A DNA stretch of 64,000 nucleotides from UBA1447 sp002329225 (GCA_050946835.1 JBMNVN010000003.1:1-64000), one strand, 5' to 3'. Positions 23,942 to 33,174 are shown, numbered from the stretch's first letter. Notes: a model not told the origin generated them from the sequence alone. Made by a program: numbers and translations.

Positions 23942-24700
23942 TCAGTTATTCCTTACAGGAACGCCTTTTTCGGTAAGGTAGTCCTTAAGTTCCTTTATAT
24001 TGACCTCATTAAAATGGAACAGCGAAGCCGCCAAAGCCGCTTCCGCCTTGCCTTCTGTAAGAACAGCGTAAAAATCCGAAAGTGTACCAGCTCCCCCGGA
24101 GGCAATCACGGGGATACCCGATTTTTCCGCAACGGTGCGGGTCAAGTCCAAATTATAACCGTTCTTTTTGCCGTCCCTGTCCATATCCGTCAGAAGTATC
24201 TCCCCCGCTCCCCTGTCCCGGGCTTGTATTGCCCAGTCCGCGGCATCGACACCGGAAGCAAGCGTGCCTCCCTTGAGGTAGACCTCCCAGCCGTCTTCCC
24301 GGGATTTTGCGTCAATGGCGCATACCACCCGTTCACTTCCGAAGCGCTTGGCCGCTTCCTCCACAAGAGCCGGATTACGGAAACCTGCCGTACCGATGGA
24401 AACCTTAGATGCCCCTGCGCCGAGCAGGTGCTCAATGTCGGAAAGTTCGGAGATTCCGCCGCCTACGATAAAGGGAACCGTTACAACTTCCGCCACTCGG
24501 CTGACCAGATCAAACCTTGTTTTTCTCCCCTCGTTTGTTGCGGCAATATCCAAAAATACAAGTTCATCCGCCCCCATACTGCAATACAGGGCGGCTGATT
24601 CCACCGGATCCCCGGCATCTTTCAGGTTGACAAAATTGACCCCTTTGACTACCCTGCCGTCCTTAATATCCAGGCAGGGAATTATTTTTTTAAACTGCAT
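23942..24700 (-). CDS. hisF: Imidazole glycerol phosphate synthase subunit HisF
   Basis: The cyclase half of the HisHF complex in histidine biosynthesis, forming IGP and AICAR. The 252-residue (beta-alpha)8 barrel has the catalytic Asp in IIPCLDIKDGRVVKG and the second in VVCAIDAKS, and the phosphate-binding GGGIS and ASGGAG loops. It is alone: no hisH or other his genes are in the window. It is convergent with the PASTA protein gene. Confidence 0.95.
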   Translation of the reverse strand: MQFKKIIPCLDIKDGRVVKGVNFVNLKDAGDPVESAALYCSMGADELVFLDIAATNEGRKTRFDLVSRVAEVVTVPFIVGGGISELSDIEHLLGAGASKVSIGTAGFRNPALVEEAAKRFGSERVVCAIDAKSREDGWEVYLKGGTLASGVDAADWAIQARDRGAGEILLTDMDRDGKKNGYNLDLTRTVAEKSGIPVIASGGAGTLSDFYAVLTEGKAEAALAASLFHFNEVNIKELKDYLTEKGVPVRNN

Positions 24701-24913
24701 ATTTTACCTACTTCCAGAATAAAATCCGATTTAAAATAATTTGTTAAACCTTTTCGCATCTTCTTAAAGCGCCTGAAAGTTTTAACGCAATCATTTTAGC
24801 ACAGAGACTGCCCGCTCACAATAAAAACTTTGAATTGGAGCCCATTTTTTTCATTATGCCCGGCAGATTTTTTTATGCGCTTTTCTTCGGCAGAAGAATA
24901 ATGTCACGATATA

Positions 24914-24922
24914 TGCTATAAT
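24914..24922 (+). promoter_or_regulatory. Extended -10 promoter of rtcB-like gene
   Basis: TGCTATAAT is a perfect extended -10 element. It lies 24 bp before the proposed TTG start, so the untranslated leader would be under 20 bases. Confidence 0.6.
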
Positions 24923-24946
24923 GATGTGCGAGGACGGTGTTCTGAT

Positions 24947-26071
24947 TTGATTATCATCAAAGGTCAGTTTAATGAAGCCAAGGTCTTTACAAGCGAGATT
25001 GAAGACACGGCACGGAAGCAGATTCAAAATCTGGTAAATCAGCCCTTCGTTGAAGGGAGCAAAATCCGGATTATGCCGGATGTGCACGCAGGCGCCGGCA
25101 GTACAATCGGTACCACAATGACGATTATTGACAAGGTAGTACCGAATTTAGTCGGTGTGGATATCGGCTGCGGCATGCTGACAATCGAGTTGCCCGGAAT
25201 GGCGGAGTCGGACCTGAATCTGCCGGAACTTGATGATTTAATCCGTGAACAAATCCCTTCCGGCTATGAGATACGCCGCCGGCCGCATCCGTTCCTGGAA
25301 CGAACACGGATAGAAGAACTGCGTTGCCGTGAAGACGGCTTCAATGACGAAAATCTGAAACCGGAGCGTGCCCGCCTGTCACTCGGCACCTTGGGCGGCG
25401 GCAATCATTTTATTGAAGTCAACAGGGATCAGGACGGCGGATTATATCTTGTTATCCACTCCGGATCCCGGCATCTGGGGTTACAGGTAGCCCGGCATTA
25501 CCAACGCATGGCGGCCGCATTACAGCCCGAAATGCCGAGGGATTTGGCCTATCTTGAGGGCATGCCGCTTGAGGACTATCTGCACGATATGAAAATTATG
25601 CAGGACTATGCCGTTCAGAACCGAAAAGCAATGGCGGAAATAATTATTACGGGTATGGGTTGGCAGACCGGAACACGGTTTACAACCATCCACAATTACA
25701 TAGATTTGGAGTCGATGATTCTGCGTAAAGGCGCTATCTCCGCACTTGCAGGGGAGATGGTTTTAATCCCGCTTAATATGCGTGACGGTTCTCTGCTCTG
25801 CGTAGGGAAAGGAAATCCGGATTGGAACTTTTCCGCCCCCCACGGAGCCGGCAGAATTATGTCCCGCAACGAGGCCAAACGGGTACTGTCACTGAGGGCT
25901 TTTCGCGAGAGTATGGAGGGAATCTACTCCACTTCAATCCGGCGCGACACCCTTGATGAAGCACCGATGGCCTATAAATCACTTGATAGTCTGCAAGAGC
26001 ACCTTGACCAAACGGTAAAGATTTTGCACCATTTGACACCGTTATATAACTTCAAAGCCAGCGGCGATTGA
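24947..26071 (+). CDS. RtcB-family RNA ligase
   Basis: RtcB ligases join 2',3'-cyclic phosphate and 5'-OH RNA ends with GTP and Mn2+, in RNA repair. This 374-residue protein has DVHAGAGSTIGTT, the metal cysteine in VGVDIGCGM, GTLGGGNHFIEV, HSGSRHLG, and PHGAGRIMSR with the guanylated His region. It is shorter than E. coli RtcB (408) and resembles the short RtcB paralogs of Bacillota. TTG at 24947 is proposed since family members start about there (LIIIKGQFNEAKVF); a GTG at 24926 is possible. No RtcA or RtcR neighbour is seen. Confidence 0.9.
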   Translation: MIIIKGQFNEAKVFTSEIEDTARKQIQNLVNQPFVEGSKIRIMPDVHAGAGSTIGTTMTIIDKVVPNLVGVDIGCGMLTIELPGMAESDLNLPELDDLIREQIPSGYEIRRRPHPFLERTRIEELRCREDGFNDENLKPERARLSLGTLGGGNHFIEVNRDQDGGLYLVIHSGSRHLGLQVARHYQRMAAALQPEMPRDLAYLEGMPLEDYLHDMKIMQDYAVQNRKAMAEIIITGMGWQTGTRFTTIHNYIDLESMILRKGAISALAGEMVLIPLNMRDGSLLCVGKGNPDWNFSAPHGAGRIMSRNEAKRVLSLRAFRESMEGIYSTSIRRDTLDEAPMAYKSLDSLQEHLDQTVKILHHLTPLYNFKASGD

Positions 26072-26368
26072 GGAGTGGCATTTTTCCCTTCTCTCACCGC
26101 CATAGACCGATATAATCAAAGGTTTTGGCAAAAAATCGGAACCGGCTCTCATCTAAGAGAATCGGTTCCGCTTTTTTGTATCGGTTTTAATAAAGTTCTA
26201 TGTTGAATGATAGAATCGAACTGAAGATTTCATAGCACAAACTTTGAAAAAAGCAAAGTTTTTTCAATAAAATGCATAAATTTAGCTATAAAATGGCGGG
26301 CTGAGCAAACGAAAGTTTGCCGCAACCCGCAAATGTAAATATTCAGCTATATTATATATTGCAAAAAC
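26072..26368. other. Intergenic region with terminators
   Basis: Apart from the rtcB terminator (26137-26177) it holds a stem AAACTTTG/CAAAGTTT (26239-26261) and a two-part hairpin at 26296-26330 with a GCAAAC-GAAA-GTTTGC core inside GCGGG/CCCGC. The latter, read on the minus strand, lies just after the anti-sigma gene and is followed by ATTTTATA, so it may end that operon. No open frame is convincing. Confidence 0.5.
26137..26177 (+). terminator. Terminator of rtcB-like gene
   Basis: CGGAACCG (26137-26144) pairs with CGGTTCCG (26163-26170), with an inner CTCT/AGAG stem, followed by C and six T. Confidence 0.85.
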
Positions 26369-27109
26369 CTAATTGTTCTTGCGGTTCTGGCCGCCGCCAT
26401 ATCCGCCGCCGAAGCCGTTTCTGTTCGGCTGTTCATTTGAACCGTCGGACAGTTCGTTTATTCGGTCACGAATCTGGCGCATGGTCCAAGTTTGTATATC
26501 ATTTGCCGTAATTTCGGGGGCGAGGTTCCGCAGTTCCAAAAACGCCCTGTATTTACCGAAGGACATGCCCGCCTCATGGGCGGCCTCAGCCTCTTCACGG
26601 TTCGCCGAATGACATTCCACATTAGGCGACTGAGCATATCCGCAGGAACGGATTCGGTTGGACATTTTTTCGCCCTTTTGCCGTGTTGAACCGATTACGG
26701 TGATAGAAACCAGTCCGTCCTCCGCCACATAGGGCTGCATTGCTTCGCTGCCGAGCAAGACTTCCAAAGCATCGGAATAGTTCAGGTTTTTCAAGTCTAC
26801 AGATGCGGCAAGTTCTGTTCCGTCCTCATTGTAGCCGTCTACCGCTACAACCCTGTCAAAACGGTTGACCCCCAATTCAACGGACGGGTTTACATCCACA
26901 CTGATTGCGGATACCGGCGTGACATATGAGCGCCAGCTTCCAAAGCTCAGCAGTATCAACACCAGAGCGGCAAATGCAACTGCAACTTTTTTATATCTTA
27001 TCGGGTTTTCGGCTTTGGCCGTATACGCCGAGAGAAATTGCTTTGTATTCCTTTTGAGTTCATCTTCCGCACGAACGGCATCAAAGGCGTCTTTAATTTT
27101 ATTGTTCAA
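26369..27109 (-). CDS. RsgI-like membrane anti-sigma factor
   Basis: A 246-residue single-pass protein: a cytoplasmic N terminus (MNNKIKDAFDAVRAEDELK, the sigma-binding part by analogy), a membrane helix at about 40-60 (VAFAALVLILLSFGSW), then an RsgI-type extracytoplasmic domain opening with SVDVNPSVELGVNRFDRVV, and a Gly/Asn/Arg-rich tail. It should hold the ECF sigma factor encoded upstream. The TTG at 27109 has GGGAGG at eight bases and overlaps the sigma gene by 11 bp, so it is preferred over GTG at 27118, which sits on the ribosome site. Confidence 0.85.
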   Translation of the reverse strand: MNNKIKDAFDAVRAEDELKRNTKQFLSAYTAKAENPIRYKKVAVAFAALVLILLSFGSWRSYVTPVSAISVDVNPSVELGVNRFDRVVAVDGYNEDGTELAASVDLKNLNYSDALEVLLGSEAMQPYVAEDGLVSITVIGSTRQKGEKMSNRIRSCGYAQSPNVECHSANREEAEAAHEAGMSFGKYRAFLELRNLAPEITANDIQTWTMRQIRDRINELSDGSNEQPNRNGFGGGYGGGQNRKNN

Positions 27110-27584
27110 GATAGTCACCTCCCAAAACTTCCCGCAACTGTCCTTTAGCGCGGTTTAACAGTGTGTAGACCGTGTTTACATTTTTCTTCAGTATTTTTCC
27201 GATTTCAACAGCGGAGTAACCCTCGTAATAGTGAAGATAAATCACTTCCCTGTATTTTGCAGGTAATGCAAGTACCGCTTCCAGCACCTCACGGTGGTCC
27301 TCCGTCACAGCGGCGCTTATCGGAATAGCTTCATCCAGAGAAACGGTGTTTTTACGAAAGAAACTTTTTAAAAAATCTTTGCACGCATTGATGGTCACTC
27401 TTATAAACCATGCTTTTTCATGTTCATCGCTTTCAAAGACGGTGGAGCTGAGGATATACTTCAGGAACACCGTTTGAAATATATCCTCCGTATCCGCATA
27501 GTTTTTCAAATATACCATACATATCCGCCTTACGGTATTTGCATACAGATTGATGGCACGATTAACATCCGCTTCGCTCCGCAT
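27099..27584 (-). CDS. ECF-type RNA polymerase sigma factor
   Basis: A 161-residue sigma factor of the extracytoplasmic function class. Region 2 (about 8-75, with YLKNYADTEDIFQTVFLKY and KAWFIRVTINACKDFLKS) binds the -10 element; region 4 (about 105-155, LPAKYREVIYLHYYEGYSAVEIGKIL) binds -35. It lies 15 bp after the Ca2+-repeat protein gene and overlaps the anti-sigma gene, forming one operon. Target promoters are not known; the operon's own promoter is a likely one. Confidence 0.93.
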   Translation of the reverse strand: MRSEADVNRAINLYANTVRRICMVYLKNYADTEDIFQTVFLKYILSSTVFESDEHEKAWFIRVTINACKDFLKSFFRKNTVSLDEAIPISAAVTEDHREVLEAVLALPAKYREVIYLHYYEGYSAVEIGKILKKNVNTVYTLLNRAKGQLREVLGGDYLEQ

Positions 27585-27599
27585 AAATATCCTCGCTTT

Positions 27600-28202
27600 T
27601 TATCCGTCTTGACCGCTTGTTCTCCTGCCGTTGCGTTGGCCGGTGCCGTCTTGCGGGCAGGGTCCGCCGTCGGGGTTGTTGTCGCAGACTCCGTCGCCGT
27701 TTTCATCGGTAAATCCGGCGCCTTGATTCCTATCGCCTTTGCCGTTTTGTCTGCCGCTGCCGTCAGCGGGTCTTGTCCCGTCATTCCGGCGGTTGTCGCA
27801 GACTCCGTCGCCGTCTTCATCGGTAAACCCGGCGCCTTTATTATTCTCGCCTTTACCGTTTTGTCTGCCGGCACCGTCAGCGGGTCTTGTCCCGTCATTC
27901 CGGCAGTTGTCACAGACTCCGTCGCCGTCTTCATCGGTAAACCCGGCACCTTTATTTCTCTCGCCTTTGCCGTTTTGCTTGCCGGTGCCGTCGAGGGGTC
28001 TAGTACCGCCGTTCGGGCAGTTGTCACAGACTCCGTCGCCGTCTTCATCAACGGCAGGAGCTGCTTTGGTAACATCGCTGACGCTCTCTTTGTTGGCCTC
28101 CGCGGTCTCCGAGCCGCTTGTTTCCGTTGCTGCAAATGCGCTTGTTATGCCAATTGACAATACCAATGCAGTTGCAATCATCACGTAAATCAGTTTTTTC
28201 AT
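27600..28202 (-). CDS. Secreted calcium-binding repeat protein (thrombospondin type 3-like)
   Basis: A 200-residue exported protein. Residues 1-25 are a signal peptide (MKKLIYVMIATALVLSIG then SAFA). From about residue 50, four copies of a 37-38 residue unit follow: [FV]DEDGDGVCDN then a Gly/Asn/Arg linker with NDGTRPADG and RQNGKG. The DEDGDGVCDN core is a calcium loop as in thrombospondin type 3 repeats. The first two copies have CDNC, later ones CDNR and CDNN, so the cysteine pair is being lost. GGAGGACAAAAAA precedes ATG 28202. It is the first gene of the ECF sigma operon, so it may be its sensor ligand or output. Confidence 0.82.
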   Translation of the reverse strand: MKKLIYVMIATALVLSIGITSAFAATETSGSETAEANKESVSDVTKAAPAVDEDGDGVCDNCPNGGTRPLDGTGKQNGKGERNKGAGFTDEDGDGVCDNCRNDGTRPADGAGRQNGKGENNKGAGFTDEDGDGVCDNRRNDGTRPADGSGRQNGKGDRNQGAGFTDENGDGVCDNNPDGGPCPQDGTGQRNGRRTSGQDG

Positions 28203-28625
28203 TTTTTTGTCCTCCGTAAAATAGTGTAAGTCATTTGTGACTTCACCTACAATACGATTGAGCAAAGCAAATCCTTTCAAATTTATTGTTTTTTTATTTC
28301 TATTCCATTGTCGGAACAAGTAATTTGAATTTTTCTTCCGTTATCATAAAAGTTTTCCTCTATAATTAGCGGTATATCGCTTTTTTATTATTGTATCACA
28401 AAAATCCTACGGCTGGCGACTGAGAGTTTTAATAATGATAAGTGATGCTGTAATCATATAATTATTGCTAAACAAATTTATACCCCGGCAGGAGAAAAAA
28501 CGAGCAAAAATGCGGCTAAAATTGGGATTGCAAGAATAATTGCCGAAATAATGTTGTCTAACACCGTTTTTTCGGTTATAATAGGAGCATCACATATTTT
28601 TGCCGAAATAAAAAGGCGGTGCGTT
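28203..28625. other. Divergent intergenic region of 423 bp
   Basis: It separates the minus-strand sigma operon from the plus-strand ATPase. A perfect inverted repeat AAGTCA-TTTG-TGACTT at 28228-28243 lies just upstream of the ribosome site of the Ca2+-repeat gene, fit for an operator or leader hairpin. The ATPase promoter is at 28554-28582. The middle is AT-rich and shows no gene. Confidence 0.55.
28554..28582 (+). promoter_or_regulatory. Sigma-A-type promoter of the AAA ATPase gene
   Basis: TTGTCT (28554-28559) and TATAAT (28577-28582) with a 17-bp spacer, 44 bp before the ATG at 28626. Confidence 0.65.
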
Positions 28626-29855
28626 ATGAAATATATTAAACGGCATATGGAAGAAATTGTACTCTCCCTAAGCAAAAGCTGGTCTGTTATTCTGCTGACC
28701 GGCCCAAGACAGGCGGGTAAAACAACCATGCTAAAGGAACTTGCCATACGTGAAGGTGTCGGACGAAAGTATGTTTCGCTTGACGACTTGAATATGCGGG
28801 AAATGGCGAAGACCGACCCGAAAATGTTCTTGGAACTCCATAAGCCGCCGGTGCTGATTGACGAGGTACAATACGCTCCGGAACTGTTTACATATATCAA
28901 AATCCATGTAGATAAGCATCATAACCCCGGCGATTTTTGGCTCACCGGCTCGCAGGTATTCAGACTTATGCGGGGTATACAGGAGTCGTTGGCCGGCCGC
29001 GTGGCATTGCTGCATATGTCTCCATTGTCTCAACGGGAAATTATAGATGCGGAATGTGTTCCGTTTACAACAAGCTTTGATATGTTGCTCGAGCAAAGCG
29101 GAAAAATCAAACCGGTCACTACTCAGGCAATGTTCACACGGCTCTGGAACGGCTGCATGCCCGGCCTTGTCAGCAGAGATTTTGAAGGCCGAGAGGTTTT
29201 CTATTCTTCCTATCTCTCTACCTATGTGGAGAGGGATGTTCGCGACCTCTCGGGTACGGTAGACGCATTAAAATTCATCCGCTTTATCACTGCCGCAGCA
29301 GCCAGAGCTTCACAGCTTTTAAACTATAAGGCGATTGCCGATGACGCAGACATTGACCAAATCACCTGTAAAAACTGGATTAACATTCTGGAAACGCTGG
29401 GTATTGTGTTCCTAATTCACCCTTATTCCAACAATGTGCTCAAGCGCACCGTCAAAACGCCGAAGTTATACTTCTATGACACCGGACTTGTCTGCTACCT
29501 GACCCGTTGGTCGTCACCTGAGGTTGCAGAGAACGGGGCAATGAGTGGCGCTTTGCTGGAAAACTTCACCGTGTCCGAGATTATGAAAAGCTATCAGAAT
29601 GTTGGCCGTGAGCCTTATATTCACTTTTACCGTGACCGGGACGCCAAGGAAATCGATGTAATAATTGAGGGTGACGGCAAACTCTGTCCTTTAGAAATAA
29701 AGAAGACTGCCATGCCGGATAAGCGTCTCTTGCGCACATTCAGTATAATAGATAAATCGCCGCTCCAACTCGGTACCGGCGCCGTATTATGTATGGCTGA
29801 TAAGCTTAGCGCATTTGATCGGAATAACCTAATCGTGCCGATTTGGATTATATAG
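28626..29855 (+). CDS. AAA-family ATP-binding protein with DUF4143
   Basis: A 409-residue P-loop protein of the AAA_14/DUF4143 type. It has Walker A LTGPRQAGKTTM, Walker B PPVLIDEVQYAPE, and sensor LTGSQVF, then a C-terminal domain (from about 200) with YERD-like STYVERDVRDL, ending in a nuclease-like fold segment DRDAKEIDVIIEGDGKLCPLEIKKT. The E-x-D-x-x-x-K pattern there looks like a restriction-endonuclease fold, whether active is unknown. Such genes are common, mobile, and of unclear function; defence or toxin roles are only guesses. ATG 28626 has AAGGCGG upstream. Confidence 0.85.
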   Translation: MKYIKRHMEEIVLSLSKSWSVILLTGPRQAGKTTMLKELAIREGVGRKYVSLDDLNMREMAKTDPKMFLELHKPPVLIDEVQYAPELFTYIKIHVDKHHNPGDFWLTGSQVFRLMRGIQESLAGRVALLHMSPLSQREIIDAECVPFTTSFDMLLEQSGKIKPVTTQAMFTRLWNGCMPGLVSRDFEGREVFYSSYLSTYVERDVRDLSGTVDALKFIRFITAAAARASQLLNYKAIADDADIDQITCKNWINILETLGIVFLIHPYSNNVLKRTVKTPKLYFYDTGLVCYLTRWSSPEVAENGAMSGALLENFTVSEIMKSYQNVGREPYIHFYRDRDAKEIDVIIEGDGKLCPLEIKKTAMPDKRLLRTFSIIDKSPLQLGTGAVLCMADKLSAFDRNNLIVPIWII

Positions 29856-30031
29856 GAACCGACATCGGTACGCTGAACATCAACATAAGGCCAATTCCTT
29901 TTCCGTTACAAACTATCCCTGTCATATATTCAGGCTGTGATAACACCATTCGATGATTATCTTCAAATGTTGTTGCGAACGGGAATATATGATAGAATCT
30001 GCGGGAGAAAAAGAATCGGGAGGGTTAATCC

Positions 30032-31636
30032 ATGGCATTTTTCAGTAAAGGGATTTTATTGTGCAAGCGCATCATTGCATTCTTCCTGGCAATCATTTTT
30101 TCAATTACCGGCAAAATCGGGTGTACTTTTGACAAACAGGGCGTGTACGAGAGTGCGGATTCACGGCTTTCATACTGCTTCTACGCTCCGACAAGAAAGG
30201 TTATGCCGGGTGAAACCATCTGCAAAACTGCTGAATACACCGTCCGTCTTGCCAAAAACGAGATGGAGGGCTGTCATCTGGTACTCCATTCACGGGGCGG
30301 AAGTGAAAGGTTCAAGGTGCAATTCACACAATTCACCAACGCAAACGGCGACGAACTGAAAACCGACCTGTTTTACGAGCATTATATCAGATGTTATTAC
30401 AAAAAGGTTGACCACGGCACCTTCCCGGACGCTCTTGTCGAAATCGGGGAAGACACGGTATGCGAGCTTGAGCCAAATAAGAACCTCCCGATTTATATCC
30501 GTGCGAAGACGGATGCCGACTCCGTTGCCGGCGACTATTCAGCCGAAATAACCGTTACGGACGAATACGGTTCGGAAGTTTTACTAAGAACCGAGGTAAA
30601 GGCGAAGGTCTGGAATTTTACACTTCCCGTAACACCGACTTGCGTAACCGCCTTCGGCAACAGCTGCGGTCAAGGCTTTAGGGACAGGTATCCCGTTGGG
30701 GAGGAAGAGTATAAAAAAATCAAGAAAAAACTCAACGACAATCTTTTAGAACACAAACTTTCACCCTACTTCCTTTTAAATGAAATTACGACCGGCGAAG
30801 CGGACGAGGAAATGAGTGACCCCAGACGCACCTCTTTTATAATACCGTATACAGGCAATGAGCAGCTTCTGCAGGCTCGCTGGCAAAAGGTATCATCCAA
30901 TCCGGATTGGGCAAAAAAAGCCTATTTCTATGTGGTAGACGAACCTCAAACATTAGCACATGTTGAATCGATAATAAATGTGAGCGAACAACTAAACAGG
31001 CTTTGCCCCGGCTTCAGGCAAGTAGTTCCAAATAATCTGCAGAAGCTCCGTGATGATCTGCGAATCGATTTGGTTGATGATGTGTACAAAGACAGGGTTA
31101 ACATCCTTTGTCCCGTAAGTTTTAACTTTACCGACCCGTTGTACGCCAAAAAAATGCAAAAGTATAAGGCTGAAGGCTATGATCTTTGGTGGTATGTCTG
31201 CTGCGCTCCGCTTGGCCCCTTCTGCAACTTTACAGTAAACCAGGAGGGTATCAGACACAGAATGCTGTTCTGGCAGCAAAAGAGTATGAATATAGACGGT
31301 ATGCTGTATTGGGAGACCGCCTATTGGGATTACGTGAATCCGTGGGAGGATATTATGACCGTTCCGTGGACAAAATCTATTGCGTTCGGTGACGGATTGC
31401 TGTTTTACGATGGCGACGACGGTCCCGTACCGTCACTAAGGCTTGAACTGGTATCCGACGGCGTGGATGACTTTGAGTACCTTACAATAGCCGAAGAGTT
31501 ATTCGGAAGAAAGTATGTTGACAAAAAGATAAGGGCGTTATCAACCGGCTTGACTCAATATACGCTTTGCGACGAGGCAATGGCAAGCGTGCGTGCACAA
31601 CTCGGCGACGATATAGAAAAAGCAATAAACGGATAA
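30032..31636 (+). CDS. DUF4091 protein, exported copy (tandem copy 1)
   Basis: A 534-residue protein with an N-terminal membrane/signal segment (about 8-32, IIAFFLAIIFSITG then KIGC, possibly a lipobox-like end) and a body of the DUF4091 family, which is related to glycoside hydrolases. A beta-rich N domain (CFYAPTRK, KNEMEGCHLV) precedes a barrel-like domain with FYVVDEPQT, GYDLWWYVCCAPL and MLYWETAYWDYVNPWED, and the family ending DGVDDFEYL. The acidic residues in VVDEP and YWETAY are catalytic candidates. GGGAGGG before the ATG. The next gene is a close copy without the signal. Confidence 0.82.
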   Translation: MAFFSKGILLCKRIIAFFLAIIFSITGKIGCTFDKQGVYESADSRLSYCFYAPTRKVMPGETICKTAEYTVRLAKNEMEGCHLVLHSRGGSERFKVQFTQFTNANGDELKTDLFYEHYIRCYYKKVDHGTFPDALVEIGEDTVCELEPNKNLPIYIRAKTDADSVAGDYSAEITVTDEYGSEVLLRTEVKAKVWNFTLPVTPTCVTAFGNSCGQGFRDRYPVGEEEYKKIKKKLNDNLLEHKLSPYFLLNEITTGEADEEMSDPRRTSFIIPYTGNEQLLQARWQKVSSNPDWAKKAYFYVVDEPQTLAHVESIINVSEQLNRLCPGFRQVVPNNLQKLRDDLRIDLVDDVYKDRVNILCPVSFNFTDPLYAKKMQKYKAEGYDLWWYVCCAPLGPFCNFTVNQEGIRHRMLFWQQKSMNIDGMLYWETAYWDYVNPWEDIMTVPWTKSIAFGDGLLFYDGDDGPVPSLRLELVSDGVDDFEYLTIAEELFGRKYVDKKIRALSTGLTQYTLCDEAMASVRAQLGDDIEKAING

Positions 31637-31695
31637 ACACAAAGCGGCGGGAGCCGCAATCCTGCACAACAAAAAACGGAATGGAGGATAGGCTA

Positions 31696-33174
31696 ATGTC
31701 AAAATTCAGTTTCTGCTTTTATGCGCCCACAAGAAAAATTGCACCGGATGAACCCATAGGCAAAACTGCGGAATACACCGTCCGTCTTGCAAAAAACGAG
31801 ATGGAGGGTTGCCACCTTGTTATTCATTCGGAGTGCGGCAACGAAAGGTTCAAGGTGCAGTTTACACCGTTTACCAACGCAAACGGCGATGAACTGAAAA
31901 CCGACCTGTTTTACGAGCACTATGTAGAGTGCTTTTTAGAGGATGAGAAATTCGGCATCTTCCCCGATGCCCTTGTTGCAATCGGAGAGGACACGGTATG
32001 CGAGGTTGAAGCAAATAAAAACCTTCCGATTTATATCCGTGCAAAGACGGACGCCGATTCCGTTGCGGGTGACTACTCCGCTAAAATAACCGTCACGGAT
32101 GAAAGCGGCTCGGAAGTTCTGTTTACAACCGAGGTAAAGGCGAAGGTCTGGAATTTTACTCTTCCCGAAACACCAGCCTGTATTACCTCCTTCGGTAACG
32201 GTTGCCACGGCGGTTTCAGAGAAAAGTTTTCCGTAAGTGATGAGGAGTTCAAAGAAATTGAAAAGAAACTCAACGAGAGCCTTTTGGAGCATAAGCTTTC
32301 ACCATACTTCCTTTTAAATGAAATTGCGACCGGCGAAGCTGATGAGGAAATGAGCGACCCGCGGCTTACCTCCTTTGAAATACGGTATACGGATGATGAC
32401 AACCTTCTGCTTGCCCGCTGGAACAGGATAATATCCAACCCGGAGTGGGAGAAAAAAGCTCATTTCTATGTGGTGGATGAGCCTCAGACTATGGAGCATG
32501 TTGAGAGGATAATAAAAACGAGCGACAGGCTGAAAAGGCTTTGCCCCGGCTATAAGTATGTGCTTCCCAGCAATTTACCCGTACTCCGTGAGGATCCTAA
32601 AATCGATATTATTGATGATATATACAAAGACCGTGTAAACATACTTTGTCCCCTTTCCCTATTCTTTGCAGACCCGGATTATTTAAGTAAATTACACAAA
32701 TATAAATCCGAGGGTTATGGACTTTGGTGGTATGTATGCTGTGCTCCGCTTGATGAATACTGCAACTTTACGGTAAACGAGGAGGGCATAAGACACAGGC
32801 TGCTGTTATGGCAGCAAAAGAGCCTTAATGTGGACGGTCTGTTGTATTGGGAAACCGCCTATTGGGCGTGCGTGAATCCGTGGGAAGATGTTATGACCGT
32901 TCCGTGGACCAACTCCCTTGCTTTCGGTGACGGTATGCTGTATTACAATGGCGATGACGGTCCCGTTCCGTCACTAAGGCTTGAACTGATCTCCGCCGGT
33001 ATAGACGACTTTGAATATCTGACCATAGCGGAGAAGCTGTTCGGGAGAGAGTACGTAGACGAAAAGATAAGCAAACTGACAACCGGTCTGACCGAATATA
33101 CGCTCTGCGATGAAGAGTTGGCAAGTGTACGTGCGCAGATTGGCGACGATATAGAAAAAGCGATAAACGGTTAA
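31696..33174 (+). CDS. DUF4091 protein, cytoplasmic copy (tandem copy 2)
   Basis: A 492-residue paralog of the preceding gene, collinear over its whole length (CFYAPTRK, FYVVDEPQT, WWYVCCAPL, LLYWETAYW, FEYLTIAEKLFG) but starting directly at the mature domain, with no signal peptide. The ATG at 31696 has GGAGG eight bases upstream; ATG 31681 is an alternative. The 3' flank AAGCGGCG then GCCGCAATCCTGC is also repeated after both genes, so the duplication took in the downstream region. The pair may act inside and outside the cell on the same glycan (inference). Confidence 0.82.
   Translation: MSKFSFCFYAPTRKIAPDEPIGKTAEYTVRLAKNEMEGCHLVIHSECGNERFKVQFTPFTNANGDELKTDLFYEHYVECFLEDEKFGIFPDALVAIGEDTVCEVEANKNLPIYIRAKTDADSVAGDYSAKITVTDESGSEVLFTTEVKAKVWNFTLPETPACITSFGNGCHGGFREKFSVSDEEFKEIEKKLNESLLEHKLSPYFLLNEIATGEADEEMSDPRLTSFEIRYTDDDNLLLARWNRIISNPEWEKKAHFYVVDEPQTMEHVERIIKTSDRLKRLCPGYKYVLPSNLPVLREDPKIDIIDDIYKDRVNILCPLSLFFADPDYLSKLHKYKSEGYGLWWYVCCAPLDEYCNFTVNEEGIRHRLLLWQQKSLNVDGLLYWETAYWACVNPWEDVMTVPWTNSLAFGDGMLYYNGDDGPVPSLRLELISAGIDDFEYLTIAEKLFGREYVDEKISKLTTGLTEYTLCDEELASVRAQIGDDIEKAING

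Noticed and set aside
26296..26330. Two-part hairpin with GAAA loop as a structured RNA
   Set aside because: It fits an end-of-operon terminator for the anti-sigma gene, and I know no RNA family with this shape.
27420..28188. Plus-strand frames with repeated hydrophobic or Pro-rich peptides opposite the sigma operon
   Set aside because: They are shadows of the tandem calcium repeats on the minus strand.
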